A DNA stretch of 64,000 nucleotides from Cylicocyclus nassatus (taxonomy: Eukaryota; Nematoda; Chromadorea; Rhabditida; Strongylidae), in assembly GCA_958299035.1 (NCBI GenBank), contig CATQJL010000223.1, positions 72,337,006 to 72,401,005 on the forward strand. Direction: 5' to 3'. A program made the translations under genes and the position numbers. Of the stretch, positions 46,758-58,090 are shown piece after piece; within the stretch, counting starts at the first letter, position 1, and the number at the start of each line of letters is the position of its first letter. The notes beneath the pieces were generated by a model. That model did no database searches, was not told the DNA's origin, and saw nothing but the letters and a program-made list of their open reading frames with translations.

Positions 46758-46835
46758 TGTATACTGTAGCATCCAGGCGCCCGGCTTAGGTTTTTTGTCA
46801 CACTATTAGTCTTGAATCAAACCCATGGGATGTAC

Positions 46836-47155
46836 CAGTGGCGTACCCAGGATTTCGGCTCGTGGGGGGGGGGGACAAAAATTTGCCCCGCACTCCGAAA
46901 AAATTTTTGGGGTGCTTCTAAGAACTTTTGCGGGTCCCCGACCCCTAAAATCTGGAAAAAGGGGGAGTGGCGTCAGCCAAGCCCCGAAAAAAAATTTTTA
47001 CAAGGCTAATTACAATTTTAAAAAATTTTTAAAAATTATTTTAATAATTTACAAAAATAAGCAAGTCACTTGCACATTTTTATAACTCGTATAAGTGACT
47101 TTCAAAAATTCCGCGACCCATCTTCGGGGGGGGGGGGGCCCTCGGTACGCCACTG
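46836..47155. mobile_element. hAT-type MITE with intact 8-bp target duplication
   Basis: Ends CAGTGGCGTACCCAGGA and GGTACGCCACTG; GGATGTAC is duplicated at 46828-46835 and 47156-47163. Length 320 bp. The interior has G-runs near each end and an A/T-rich core, with no transposase. The exact duplication implies a fairly recent insertion. Confidence 0.95.
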
Positions 47156-47859
47156 GGATGTACGAATCACCATATTTCGTGTATCGGTTCTAAGATGGTA
47201 GTTCGTTCCTCAACAGTCTCTCGACAGTCACCCATTCACTGTTCTGTATTAGCTCTTCTGTATCTTATTATCTAGCTATTCTTATTCTCTGTATTTGTAT
47301 ATCAGCTTCTTCTTGTGGTTTGTCTTACTGACAAACTATTATATTTTACCAGTTGTTCTGCTAAATCAGTGGAACCTGCGGTCTAGACCGCCCTACCGCC
47401 ACTATGCGCAATACGAACATGGGGTGCCACAGCGCACCCCTGGGCTCTGTTTCAAACTCGTTCAAAAACTGCACATGCATGTGATCATTGCAAAGTATTA
47501 TACTATCAAACTATTAGGCTGCGAAAATTATCGTGCATTGAAAACTAATCCTAATATGCATTTCTCTAAAATGTCACCTTTTGTCCGTACTGTCAAATGA
47601 CAGCGAAAGATGTTTGGATTTCAATTTTGTACATTATTTTGGCTGGGATCCAAATTATAGAGAATTTCGGAGCTGTAGATACTATAAATTCTTTCGTCTG
47701 CTGCCTTCTCTTTCTATGTAGACTCAGTGCAAACTCTTAGCTGGAAATATTACTTGAAAGTTTTTACAAATTTTTAACTGTTTTCCTTATCGTTTTGGAA
47801 CCCACCGGATGTAAGGAGCTCATGTGCTCCTCTGCATAAAAATTGCTTTTTACTGCATT
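47156..47859. other. No gene seen
   Basis: A plus frame at 47295-47600 crosses a GC-rich segment (AACCTGCGGTCTAGACCGCC) that looks repeat-derived. No splice support. Confidence 0.4.
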
Positions 47860-48366
47860 TCAAAATGAAGAGGGCAGAATAAGTAGCATAGGTTGACGAG
47901 TCATTGGAACGGAGACAGCAACTCCTCCATCTGAGTGGGGATTGATTAACGAGCAGCTCGTGTCACGCTCATCAAGCATCTTCTATTTTCAAAACTTACT
48001 TTTTTCCATTTTTGACTGCGGAATACAGTCCCATAGACAGCCATTTAGAGCCACAAGAAATGACGATGGGAAGCAAACAGTTGAAGGCTTGCCGAAGCTA
48101 CCATGAAGATTGTTATTCAAAACTACTTCATTTGAAAGACTGATGTCATTACTACGATAGACACAAAATCCTGTTTCGTGGTTGTTTTCATTTATCAAAG
48201 GTCGTTTTCTGCTGCAGTTACCGTAAATTTTCACTGAGGAAGCTGGGTTCGTTACAAAATAAGCTTCGTTAGAGGAGAGTCTGCATGTAGCTTACAGAGA
48301 AAATTATAACCTACCGAGAGAGAGAGTTTTTGCTTGAATTTGAGCTCAGATAAGTTTTCATTACAA
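47860..48366 (-). CDS. 3' part of a Cys-rich multi-exon gene
   Basis: Exons, in order of translation: about 48366-48296 (donor CTCT|GTAAGC), 48233-48000 (acceptor GCTTCCTCAG, donor AAAA|GTAAGT), 47930-47860 (acceptor CCCCACTCAG, stop TGA). Phases match at both junctions. The central exon holds six cysteines (IYGNCSRKRPLINENNHETG, FCVYRSND, STVCFPSSFLVALNGCLWDC), which suggests a disulfide-bonded extracellular domain; the tail is NGGVAVSVPMTRQPMLLILP then SSF. The first listed exon (CNENLSELKFKQKLSLSVGY then NFL) has an ambiguous acceptor. 5' exons are not resolved. Family not recognised. Confidence 0.6.
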
Positions 48367-49889
48367 CTATTTATACTTCAGCAAGGAAGATATATCAATC
48401 AAGTATCCAGCTCCTCCAGTTGCTTCGTAATTTCCGCTCGGTTAGGCTTTCAGCACATTCGCCGTCCGTTCTGCACCATATATCTGCTGTTCCATGTTGG
48501 TTTCTTTTAGGCTAATTTTTTGGAGCATAGGCTTCTACTGGATATACAAAGATCTTTGCCTTTCATTCTGCAATCTTCTAAGAAAGCAAAGGGTAAAAAT
48601 TTTGTTTGATAAAAGTCTAGATAGTGTTCTTTCAAATTGTGATAGTGCGTATAGAAGTATGCCAGTCGCAACTCTTATTCACTCCGTTTTATATTACTTA
48701 CAATGAGTGGTTGTGCAAAGAAACGGAAATTGGGTATTTATCTATTTCATTACATCCTATAAAGTTCTAGTATCAGTTCGAAGGCATCCTTCCTCTTCGA
48801 TCATCTATTCCTATACACAAAATTGTCACACAGTAGGGCTTCGTTAGACGCGACAGTACTTTTGTAATAATTTTAAGTATCTCCAGAATTTTTCATAGCC
48901 ATATTTCTTACCGATTTAATGAAATAAAACTTCTCCTGCAGTAACTTCGAAGCTTTGTTAGCTCATGCTTTAGGTCTATTTTATCCGAGCACGTTTGCTG
49001 CCCAGCATAACGTTTTCACTGATCCTGCCATTAAATTTTATTGGGTTTTGCTCCAAAATTTTCTCCTCTTATTTCTAAATAAATGAAGTTAGATGCTTAA
49101 TCTCTTGCTCAAGGTGGACTACTTCTAATAATTTTTGGAATTTAATGAACAATCGATCATCCCATTTCAAACTCTTCGGGCATGATTTCTGATCATCTAT
49201 GATAGCGAATGATTTTGTTTTTTTTTCACTCATCCACCCACGAAGTGAGACTGCGAAATATCAAACCAGAGGAGCTATTCTATCGTTTTGCTTCTGTAAT
49301 ATCCTTCGCTTGCAAACAAAGTTAGGAATGAAACTCCGCCAGTTTGCGCCGCCTACGCGGATTATTGGTACTGCAACGACATGCAAAAACATCGCAAAAG
49401 GACCAGTTGCCAATGGAGGTGGCTCAAAATTGGCGTAATTCGTTCTCCTACCCAAAATTTGCTGCTTCAAAACATGTGCGCGTTGAAGTTAAAGTACAAC
49501 ATCAAACAAAGACAGAATGCTGACATTTGATCACAATGTACAGAATTGAACCTCAAGATTACTAGATTAATAAGAATCGTGTTCGCCCGAAATGGGTACC
49601 ACGAGGTTCAGTTTTGAGAGCTGTTTAGATTTCGTCGCTGTTGATCATTGTTATTGAGTGACTCTTGCCGCTCGCCACTTAACGATCCGATCCTAAATTT
49701 CCAAGGATCAAACGTTCAAGCAAACGGGCGACTTGTCTACGCAACCGTGTTGCGTATTGCTCTTACTCACGTACTGAATCCCAGAACCAGATCATAAAAG
49801 GTCAAACGTTAGCATTCCGTACAAGCTTTATCTCAAAAATACAGCGGACCTTTGGCACCAGAATTGACTAAAATTATCAAATTATAACA
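48367..49889. other. Unresolved; may hold more exons of the 47860 gene
   Basis: A minus-strand frame around 48375-48440 (TGGAGYLIDISSLLK) and another at 48512-48680 (aromatic-rich, Cys-containing) are protein-like but could not be joined in phase. 49199-49470 has frames on both strands without support. Confidence 0.3.
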
Positions 49890-50798
49890 ATGCAGAGCGA
49901 GTCCCAACCCAGATATCTTTTGGTCCAACCAAACGTTTCTCGGGTTCTTCTAGTTCGACCGCATGACGTCAAGTTCGCGCGAAACGGTATGTCTGCCTTC
50001 GGTTCGGCGGACGTAACTTGCTCGAACCCTCACACCACAAGTGAACACTTCGATCTGAGTTTTCTAGCTCTACTATAGTAGCTCGAGTGCAGAGGACAAG
50101 TCGCCTATCGCCCATTGGCTCCACCTACGAGTACAGCTAGCAATGAGGCAAGTGAAAACGTGCGGTTTGCAATGAGGCAGGTGAAAACGTGCGGTTTGTT
50201 AATGTCCGCGTGGGAACCCCCCTCCCCCCCCCCCCATTTCGGCGACCTAATGTTCTCTATTTCTCGCTCGACCATTTACAGGAAAATCACGCGTGAGCTT
50301 ACCACACGCTGTCGAAATTTATAAGATCATCAATAAGCGTTAAAAGGAGACAAATGAAAGAGGGAAACAAACCAACGTTTTGAATGTGTGCCCCATGTTA
50401 CAGCGCCAGCGGAAAGCTGTGGCAGTACGGCAGCCGGCAATTCGGCTCGCTATTTCGAGGTATTGCTCGCAATGCAGAATTTCTGAGATTATGACTGCAA
50501 AAAATTGCGCTCAAAGGGAGCAATTAGGACCGAGGGAGGAGATAACCTGAATACTCCGCTTCATTTCGAGAAAGTTTAAAAATATTTCTCAAATCCTTTT
50601 TATTTAGTGAGCATTGTGCGTGAGTTCCTTTCACTTCCTTGTGACATATGCTTTGAATGTGTCACTGAAATATCTGGTGATAAGAGCAAAACTACAGCTA
50701 AATGTTACAGGTGTTCCATAAGGATAAAAAACAATGGAATGGCATTAAACATTGATCTGCCTGAAAAAAAAACGCCAAGTATTGAGTCAACGTTGTGA
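49890..50798 (+). pseudogene. Probable gene with C-x2-C-x2-C motif, apparently frame-damaged
   Basis: Exon A 49890-49986 (MQSESQPRYLLVQPNVSRVL… KFARN, donor G|GTATGT). Exon B about 50090-50292 (LAPPTSTASNEASENVRF … NVLYFSLDHLQENHA, donor GC|GTGAGC). Exon C 50404-50459 (acceptor TGTTACAG, ASGKLWQYGSRQFGSLFR, donor GAG|GTATTG). Exon D 50608-50798 (acceptor TTTTTATTTAG). B to C to D are in phase. D carries LPCDICFEC and KCYRC, a C-x2-C-x2-C...C-x2-C set that could bind zinc. Two problems: A does not join B in frame at the best acceptor, and a 29-bp tandem duplication inside B (50142-50199) shifts its frame. Either the copy is decaying, or splicing differs from this model. An AATAAA follows at 50853. 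Confidence 0.5.
50142..50199. repeat. 29-bp tandem duplication within an exon
   Basis: AATGAGGCAAGTGAAAACGT plus GCGGTTTGC is repeated at once as AATGAGGCAGGTGAAAACGT plus GCGGTTTGT. 29 is not a multiple of three, so it changes the reading frame. Confidence 0.95.
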
Positions 50799-50852
50799 AG
50801 CTTGCTGTTCCGTATCACTCTCTTCCTTCAAAAAGTCTTATAACTCGCTTTT

Positions 50853-50858
50853 AATAAA
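50853..50858 (+). terminator. Poly(A) signal
   Basis: AATAAA 54 nt after the stop codon of the 49890-50798 gene model. Confidence 0.6.
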
Positions 50859-51169
50859 CTATTTTCGAAACCACATGGAACAAATCAGGTGCTTGTCGCT
50901 ATAACTGTAGGATAGCGGTGGGAATTTTTAGCACCCTGTGCTTTGAACGTATTCTCTCATGTCGGACTTTGAGATGGTTGAAAGTTTAATGTCAAGATTT
51001 GAGATATGCTCCGATTATTATTCCTGAAAAGGTCTAATGATACTCTTGCTAACGCAGCCCACCCTCTAGGAATGAATAACTGGTATTTGTGCGGCATCTA
51101 TAAGGAATGAACCACCTGGCTTAAATGTTGCCGTAAAAAGGCTGACACTTTGTTACTGCAGAGTTATCA
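50859..51169. other. No gene seen
   Basis: AT-rich spacer up to the TA microsatellite. Confidence 0.5.
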
Positions 51170-51202
<33 letters not shown>

Positions 51203-51583
51203 CTCAAAAATTGTAAGTTTGGAGGGTATGTGCGTTATAGAAACGCGCGCCGTTCGACCGATTTGGCTGAAACTTTGCACACATATGTTTTCGACCCCTG
51301 CGCAGATGATAGGCTACTTTTTGAGGCGATTCGTAGGGTCCTTCTATCGATTTATTGATTTGTTTACGTTTTTTAAGGGGTTGAAGGCTTATCATGTTCA
51401 ATCAAACATTTTTCCATAATCAAGTAAAGGAAGGCGGTGAAGCTCATTTTCACCTCGGGATCACGAGGATGCGGATTCGAAGCGGATGTGCCGGGGTAAG
51501 TCATCCATAACACGTAAGGGGGAGAGCGCTTGCAGTGCAGGTGAACGGAAAAAGGCCCAGGCTGGACCGGGAAAGCCAACTAG
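51170..51583. mobile_element. Non-autonomous Helitron-like element, copy 2
   Basis: A TA microsatellite (51170-51200) leads into AACTCAAAAATTGTAAGTTT and ends GGACCGGGAAAGCCAACTAGT. Homologous to 39505-39915 in full. The plus frame in both copies (EGMCVIETRA…) is similar but is only conserved repeat DNA. Confidence 0.7.
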
Positions 51584-51814
51584 TTATGCAATAAAATATG
51601 GTCGAATAAATATTGTTGACTTTTCCACTTTCCTTGAATTTAGTTTGGCAGTTCTATGATAGGAAGTCTTGATCGAGGTGGGGGGAGGGGAGAGGAAGAA
51701 GATGCTACACTGGATGGCACGAGACAGGGAAGAAAATGCTGGCAATCTCTTTATACCATACCACTTATTCATGCAAGCTCTCTGCAATGCAGGTTCAAAA
51801 ATTAGCTAGACTTA
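51584..51814. other. No gene seen
   Basis: Short spacer with a G-rich tract near 51680. Confidence 0.5.
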
Positions 51815-52495
51815 GGGCCGCATGCATTAACATCCCCGCCTGTGAGAACATTGCAGTTTAAAAGAAAGCTTCATATCTTGAAGCTCCGGATATGTGGATC
51901 CCACGCTGTCTACCTCTCTGTAAGTATTCCTACTATAATTCACCATGAACATATTGAACAGGAGCGAGAAGCTGTATAACCCGCATTTTTCAGCTTATGT
52001 GTGCTTCCTTGATGATCCCCGGCGGCCGACCGTCTTTTCTTGAAAGTCATTTTTCTTTTTTCGAAGTTAACGAAAATCTTGCAAAGTTGTACTGTTTATC
52101 TAACCCAACAGTGCCAAGCATGCTGCTGATAAGAACTGAGTTTTCGAAATATCAAATTTTTCGACAAACCCCTAAATTCGACTTGTGGTTCATCGCAGAT
52201 TTCATGACTGCAATACATAGTTTGTTCTCATAGCAACATGCTTAGCACCGCTAAGTTAGTAACCTATACAGCTTTGGAAGCTTTTCGTTGGCTTCGAAGA
52301 AAGAAAAATGATTTCGAAGAAAAGACGATCGACTGCCGGAGATCATCGGGGGTTCAGTCAAAAAGCTGGAAAATGCGGTATGTACGGCTTCTCGCTCCTG
52401 TTCAATACGTTCGTGGTGAAGGATGGTAGAGCTACTGGATAAATAGACAGCGTGAAATCAGAAGTTTGGAGCTTCAGAATTGAAGCGTAGAACGT
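51815..52495. mobile_element. Fold-back element, GGGCCGCATGC family, copy 2
   Basis: Left arm: GGGCCGCATGCATTAACATC, TTGAACAGGAGCGAGAAGC, GGCGGCCGACCGTCTTTTCT. Right arm is the complement in reverse order (AGACGATCGACTGCCGG, GCTTCTCGCTCCTGTTCAA, AGCTTCAGAATTGAAGCG). The loop is around 52150-52220. Matches 23572-24222. Confidence 0.85.
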
Positions 52496-54013
52496 AGCTG
52501 GGTCTGGATTATGATTTGAATTGTAGAATTTCTAAGGCCGAGTTCTGCACGAATATAAAGTTTGAATGGATGCATCAAAAAACAACATATCGGTTCATCG
52601 TAAAGCTGAGAACAAGCCCGTGTTACAATCTTTCTAATGATAGAAGTCACAAGAACCAAACATCTTGTGTCCTGGCTCGCGTGGCCGGGGGCACCGTGAT
52701 GCCGCGCAGTTCGGTCGTGGGCACGGTTGCGGCGTTTTACCGTCTGCTATCCTATTCGCTTCCGGACCACTACACAGGCACGCTCGCTGCCTCGGCTGTA
52801 AATAGCGCACGCGCGCGCCATTGTGGCTTTTTTTTACCTCTACCTTTGTTCGTATCGCTCGTGTTGTTGATTAGCTGGACTTTTGTGATATCGACATGGT
52901 GCCTGCGCTCTCGCGACTTGCGCGAGTGTATGGTTTGACGATTGGATTTTGAGGGACGCGCAAGGATGAGCATCAGGAAGCTGATCACCTAGTAACTTAT
53001 AATAACGGGCTAAGGTTGTTTACGTGTTTTTGTGTGTGTGTATGTATGTCTGTGTGTCTGTCTGTAACGAAATTCGTAGAGCGAGTTCCAGCCAACGTCC
53101 CGAGCTCAAATTTCGCACATCGAATACGGCCAAGTTGAGAGCCTACAGTGCAAAAGCAGGAGTGATTTTGTTGGGTGGATCCCTCAGAAACTGTGCGTCA
53201 AACGGAACCACTTGGGTTCTGGCTAGCAAAATTGGTTCCGTATCACCACTTTTTGTAAAGTCGGGGATGTGTTTGGCATGCTGATGTGCAAACCATGGAC
53301 TTTGCTCCAAAAAAGTGGACAAAAGTTAACTATTTTACGAGAACGACGCCAAAAAGAAATGGTTGCGTAAATGGTTAATTTACCATGTTTTACCTGAGTA
53401 TTCGAAGAAATTTTTGCACAGAGAAGTAGCTCACGTTGCCTACTGTCCTTATGGCAGCTACCAAGCCAGAAAGAGTCCAAAAACCTATTCAAATTTGCAT
53501 TTGTTCTTCTGCGAAAAGTTTCATCCACGCGAAATCACCGATCTCACATGAAAAAGCATTTGGAATGGGTAGTTGTTTACATTTTACTCGCGGTAATCGG
53601 CACTGCGCGGTGAGTTTCATTGCCACCATTAGTCAAGAATAAGTAAGGCATATAAAGTAGGACCAGTGCGAGCTCTGCGAAGCAGAGGTGACGCACTGGT
53701 TTAAGATAATCCAAAGCAAATTATATCCTGCCGTAACTATAGGAGGCACGAAGTTTCTCTTATGCTATAGGGTTTAGCTCAGAGCTAAGGTTTCCGAATA
53801 CCTTTTGAGTACCCTGCAAGCAATATGATCTATAGACAAGCTCTTGCAAGAGTAGTAAAGTGCAGTCCAGAAACTTCTTGTTTCCAGCTCTCATTTTGTG
53901 ACTAATTCTTGACCAAATAGTCAGATATCATCTTTCCGCAGCAATGTATCCCTTTAGTCAAATTCATGTAGTCCTTGATGTCTCACACATTTATACTGTT
54001 CTTTATTCCCAAC
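52496..54013. other. GC-rich block and unassigned sequence
   Basis: 52670-52930 is GC-rich with a long plus frame (RSSVVGTVAAFYRLLSYSLP...) and CTCTCGCGACTTGCGCGAG dyad symmetry; it looks like repeat or promoter-like DNA, not a proven gene. 53040-53290 carries the dispersed repeat seen near 39400. No exon set was found. Confidence 0.35.
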
Positions 54014-54460
54014 TTAAAGGCAGTGTACCGGCAGATTTTGCACTTCCACCTTTCTGCATGTTTCAGGCCTTTTCGCCATGTAGAACCCGAATTTGAGCTT
54101 TGAACGGGCTGGAAAGGCCGATTTTAGGGCGTTTATCTGATTCCAAAAAAGCAGCTCGGACGAGATTTTTGATGGAAAGTTGGGGGAGGTCCTTAGACGA
54201 AGACCTGGCGCCTGTAATTTTTGCTTTGGATAGCATACACAATGAGCGCGAGCGCTCGTGGGGTCCCGCGCCGAACAGACAAGGACAGCCGTCCGAGCGC
54301 GCGCCAATTGGGGTTGCGCGCGCCGGTTCAAGGGCCTTTTTCTCGGCCCAGAGAAAACATCATCCAGCCGGACCGCGCCTGGAGGTCGGTGGGGTGACCA
54401 GGAACCCCACCACACCAATATCCCCCAGGACCCGAATCTGCCGGGACACTGCCTTGAATT
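54014..54460. mobile_element. Fold-back MITE, TTAAAGGCAG family
   Basis: TTAAAGGCAGTGTACCGGCA at the left and TGCCGGGACACTGCCTTGAA at the right; the GC-rich interior (GAGCGCGCGCCAATTGGGG region) is partly mirrored (CCGCGCCGAACAGACA versus GGACCGCGCC). Overlapping frames of 80-170 codons on both strands are symmetry artefacts. Confidence 0.8.
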
Positions 54461-54915
54461 GAACGAATTGGAACGAATTGTGACGAACCGCATATCATTA
54501 GAAGAGTCTTGATGAGATGATACCAAATCTGCCTTTCATATCTACAATGTCGTTCTTTGGGAAAAAACATGGTCGGTTTCAAGTGTAAGGTCATTGGGAA
54601 TTCAATGCATAATTGCCCAAAAAGTCAACTTGGGATTGCGTGACTAGTATGATGTTGAATGTAGTGATTTTAAGGGATGCTCATATGTGCCGGGCAAATA
54701 AATGTTTTGAACAATTATTTTTTGGAAGGGTGGCGCGGGTGGCTTGCCAAATCAAACTTTTGAACGCTCATAGGTCCTTCAAGAACAGCATCGCAGATAA
54801 GGATGATGGATTTCAAATCTTTTCATCAAGACGCACCTACTGATACATTCCAGTTGGCCACCTTAAGTTGTGATCGTCTCTTATTAGTACATACATCATT
54901 TTTTTCTTTCCACAG
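54461..54915 (+). other. Possible upstream exon region of the 54916 gene
   Basis: A plus frame including MMDFKSFHQDAPTDTFQ and LATLSCDRLLL reaches a GTACAT donor at about 54888 in the phase needed to join the next exon. The splice site is weak and the start is not defined. Confidence 0.3.
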
Positions 54916-55182
54916 ATCATTCGAAAGTTTCTCTTGAACACATATTTGTTCATCCTCGTAACAAGAAAAAATGAACGTAATCGTCTAACCTTGCCACTGA
55001 ACTTTCTGAACGGTATCCGAAAAAGCTCCTTTTCAGGTCGCAAAGCCTATCTTTATGAGCGCCGAAGGTACAATCAAGGCTTAGAAGCAAAGATGAATGG
55101 TAAGTCATTGCTTTTTTTTTTCAATTTTATTTGTGCAGAGACATTGTTGGTAACGGACCAATGCGCTATTATTTCTACCTAG
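54916..55182 (+). CDS. 3' end of a multi-exon gene, unknown basic protein
   Basis: Exon 54916-55099 (acceptor CTTTCCACAG, donor ATG|GTAAGT) and exon 55139-55182 (acceptor TTTGTGCAG, stop TAG) join in phase 1. The protein part reads IIRKFLLNTYLFILVTRKNE, RNRLTLPLNFLNGIRKSS, GRKAYLYERRRYNQGLEAKM and ends ETLLVTDQCAIIST. The hydrophobic segment followed by a very basic region could be a membrane-proximal tail. Splice sites are strong and AATAAA follows at 55197-55202. Family not recognised. Confidence 0.6.
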   Translation: MIRKFLLNTYLFILVTRKNERNRLTLPLNFLNGIRKSSFSGRKAYLYERRRYNQGLEAKMNGKSLLFFFNFICAETLLVTDQCAIIST

Positions 55183-55196
55183 GGTAAAAATTAACT

Positions 55197-55202
55197 AATA
55201 AA
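55197..55202 (+). terminator. Poly(A) signal
   Basis: AATAAA 15 nt after the stop codon of the 54916-55182 gene. Confidence 0.65.
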
Positions 55203-57043
55203 TTGTTTCAATTGAAAATATTGAAATGCTCGAAAAATTCGTTGAGCGTTCAAAAAATTTCTGTTAATGTATTGAAAGCTAGGAAAAATCTGGGGTTTTC
55301 AATAAATACAAGTACTCTATGAAAAAAATCTTGTTACATCGTCACGACTTTCTCAAATAATAGGTTATTACTGATCTATTGTTATTACTTATCAGTATTC
55401 GGTATTCATAAACTCTTCATAAGCCGTAACTCAATTCAGTAACCACGCGCATAAGATAAAATTAGCTCAATTATTCTGCAAGAACTCTTTTTCATGTGCG
55501 TGACGCAGGCATCTTTTTTTAAGGGGACGGTTGGGAATTTTAGCTAACAACCAGCAAAAAAATGTGATCGTTGTGAAATTTCTGGCTGAGATGAGTTGCC
55601 TAGGATACAGCTTCTCCTCAGCGGTTTTTTAAAAGAGCGTCAACATCTGTCCCGCCTATAAATAGTTGGTTTTTTAAGATGCTGGCAACATTCGATAACT
55701 TCCACGCCTCCTAGTGAGGAGCATGAGCATAGCAGGGCAAGCTCGAGCCCTTGCCAAGACGGGACGTTGCTAATCATACACGAAGGACTAATAGACGTTG
55801 ACGCTTGTAGGAGCTAGTAAATTATGAAGTTTTTGGAAGGCATAAAGCATTTTACAAACACGCACCAAACAGGAGCTCAAAGATTGGAGGAGTTACAAAG
55901 GTAGAAACGTATTAGATTGGCTCAAAAGTTCTCGCACATTTCATTTAAACAAAATTTTTGTTAAGAAGAATTTGTGTTAAAAGGTTGGGGTATGCTGCAT
56001 ACGTTGGATAAAGGAAGGTAATCTCTACAAAAGCATGGTAAGCACAAGCATTATCAGTGTTTTCTTTGAAAATTTAGGGAAAACTCCGAAGCATAGATTT
56101 TGAAATGACATCTTGAACTTTTATAACGATACTCCACCCCCCACGCATGGCCCAGTCGTATACGCATAAATACTTACATACTTACATGCACAATCTGTAT
56201 GGAACTTGAGGTTGGACACCAAGAAAAACGAGGTGATTGAAAAGTCTCAAACTCTGCTCCCATCAATTCTAGGCCATACCTTCCATAAACTAGAGATAGA
56301 GCAAAACTGAAGGTTGTTTTAGTAGCTGCCTACCATAAAAAGTGAAGGTTGTTTACAGGAAATCAAAATAGAGAAGATGGTGTAGACTAAACAGCAAAAG
56401 CCGAATAAACTTTTGAAAACCTGAAAACGCTGCAATCATTTTGAAATTTTCCAACTGGCGGCACTTTGAATTGCAGGTTTTCGCTCCAGGACCAAGCAGT
56501 CCACAACGCAGGAAAACGAGGAAATTTGATCCTTCAAATTCTCTGTGGTTGTTTTTAATAGGTTTTTGCAAAAAGAATGGCCGATTTGCGAATTCTCACT
56601 TTGACGTGCTATACTTTCCAAGAGATCCACATTTCTGAATGCGGTAAAAACCATCAGAAGCAGCAAGCCTTTCGTAAACAGTGCATACTCATTCATACTC
56701 ACACCATCGGGAAGAGAAATACGGACTAAAAGAAAAAAAGGTTCCTCTGCTAGAACCTTGTTTTTGACAGTTCATAACTTCCTTCAAACTTTGTTAGTAT
56801 GAATGGTAGGTAGCCTATCTTGTAGCCGCAAGCCAGTAGTACAAAATACAATAAAAAGGATTCGGACAAAAAAAAGAAAAAAAATTAAAATTTGAAATTT
56901 CTCAGTTTTTTCAACATTTTTTCAGTGTGCCTTAAAGTCTTAAATATAGGCCCGTAGTAAACCCCATTTCACTTCAGATGATCTCAACAGAGGGGCTGAG
57001 TTGAGGTAATTGAGATAAACTGACTAGCGGTCACTTTCACACG
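55203..57043. other. Repeat-derived AT-rich stretch
   Basis: TTAGATTGGCTCAAAAGTTC at 55915 resembles a mariner-type end. 56340-56560 is the inverted copy of 6500-6715. No host gene was assembled. Confidence 0.45.
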
Positions 57044-57520
57044 CTTAAAGGCAGTGTCCAAGCAAAAAGTCGATTTTGAGATTTTATGCTTACCCGGGCC
57101 TATTCGTCATACTGAATCCGATAAACCACAGTGGAGAGCGCGAAAACGCAAAAAAGGCCCTAACGCAGGAGGGAAATCGCAGGTGGGCGGGGCCGTTCAC
57201 ACCGCGACTTCACTCTCCCAGGCTTCAGGAGCGATCTTCTCGGTTCCGATTTTATGTCATGCGTTTCGCAATTGGGTGGTGGTGATGTTAGTGCGGTTAG
57301 CAGAAGAGAGAAGATCGCTTCTGGAGCTGGGAGTGACGCCACTATGTGAACAGCCCCGCCCACCTGCAATTTCCCTCCTCTCTTAGAGCCTTTTTTCGCC
57401 GTTTTCGCGCTCTCCAGTGGTGATTTTCGGAATCAGCATGGCAAATAGGGCCAGGTAAGCACATAATCTCGAAATCGAGAATGCTTACCTTTTTGCTTGA
57501 ACAATGCCTTTGAGAATGCG
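57044..57520. mobile_element. Fold-back MITE, TTAAAGGCAGTGTCCA family
   Basis: Left TTAAAGGCAGTGTCCAAGCA, right TGCTTGAACAATGCCTTTGA; arms pair GCTTACCCGGGCCTATTCGT with its mirror near 57450 and GGCGGGGCCGTTCACA with TGTGAACAGCCCCGCC. Frames on both strands are shadows of the palindrome. Confidence 0.85.
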
Positions 57521-58020
57521 ACCTGATCTGAAGGGTTAGCGTCAGGGCATGTGCCGCGATGAATTCATCTGAAATCCGGAAGAACAATCTCGATTTTGAT
57601 ATGAATTGACCGAAATAGTGTGCAAGGGATGAGACGCAGAGAAAAGTCCCGTAAGTTGCTCGTGAGAACTTACGAGACACTTATATAATATTGCAGACTA
57701 GAATGCGCGAAACTGCATAACCGCGCCCGAATAGGAGAGGATCGATGAACAGCTGATTTTGGCGAGGAAAACAAAAAAACAAATTCTTCTCTTTTTTATA
57801 AATTTCACTGTTTTTTTTTTGAAGTTGTTCAGAATGAGAACTCATCTGTTTATTTCATTAAATTCATGCTGCAACCATTTCGTTTTTTTTATAAAATTCT
57901 CGTCATAAAATGTTTTTTGTTTCATCCGTGTATTGCTAGGCGAAATCCTCGATAGCGGTCATGATCGATTGCGATAGTGGCCGCCATCAAAGATTGCCCG
58001 GCGATGCAGCAAAAATTGTG
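57521..58020. other. No gene seen
   Basis: AT-rich spacer before the tRNA-like sequence. Confidence 0.5.
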
Positions 58021-58090
58021 TCGCTAGAGGGAGTCGAACCACGACCGCACGCGTATAATTCTAATCACTTACCCGTTCGACCACACCTGC
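58021..58090 (-). tRNA. tRNA-like sequence, degenerate (pseudogene or tRNA-derived repeat)
   Basis: On the minus strand the stretch begins GCAGGTGTGGTCGAACGGGT (A-box-like) and includes GGTTCGACTCC, a near-perfect B box, 50 nt further on; TTTTT follows shortly. The T arm pairs only partly, and the acceptor and anticodon stems do not form properly, so a working tRNA is unlikely. Confidence 0.4.

Noticed and set aside
48512..48680. Aromatic-rich minus frame as an upstream exon of the 47860 gene
   Set aside because: The acceptor is poor and both possible donors leave the wrong phase for the next exon.
54014..54594. Open frames up to 170 codons on both strands
   Set aside because: They lie inside a GC-rich fold-back MITE and mirror each other.
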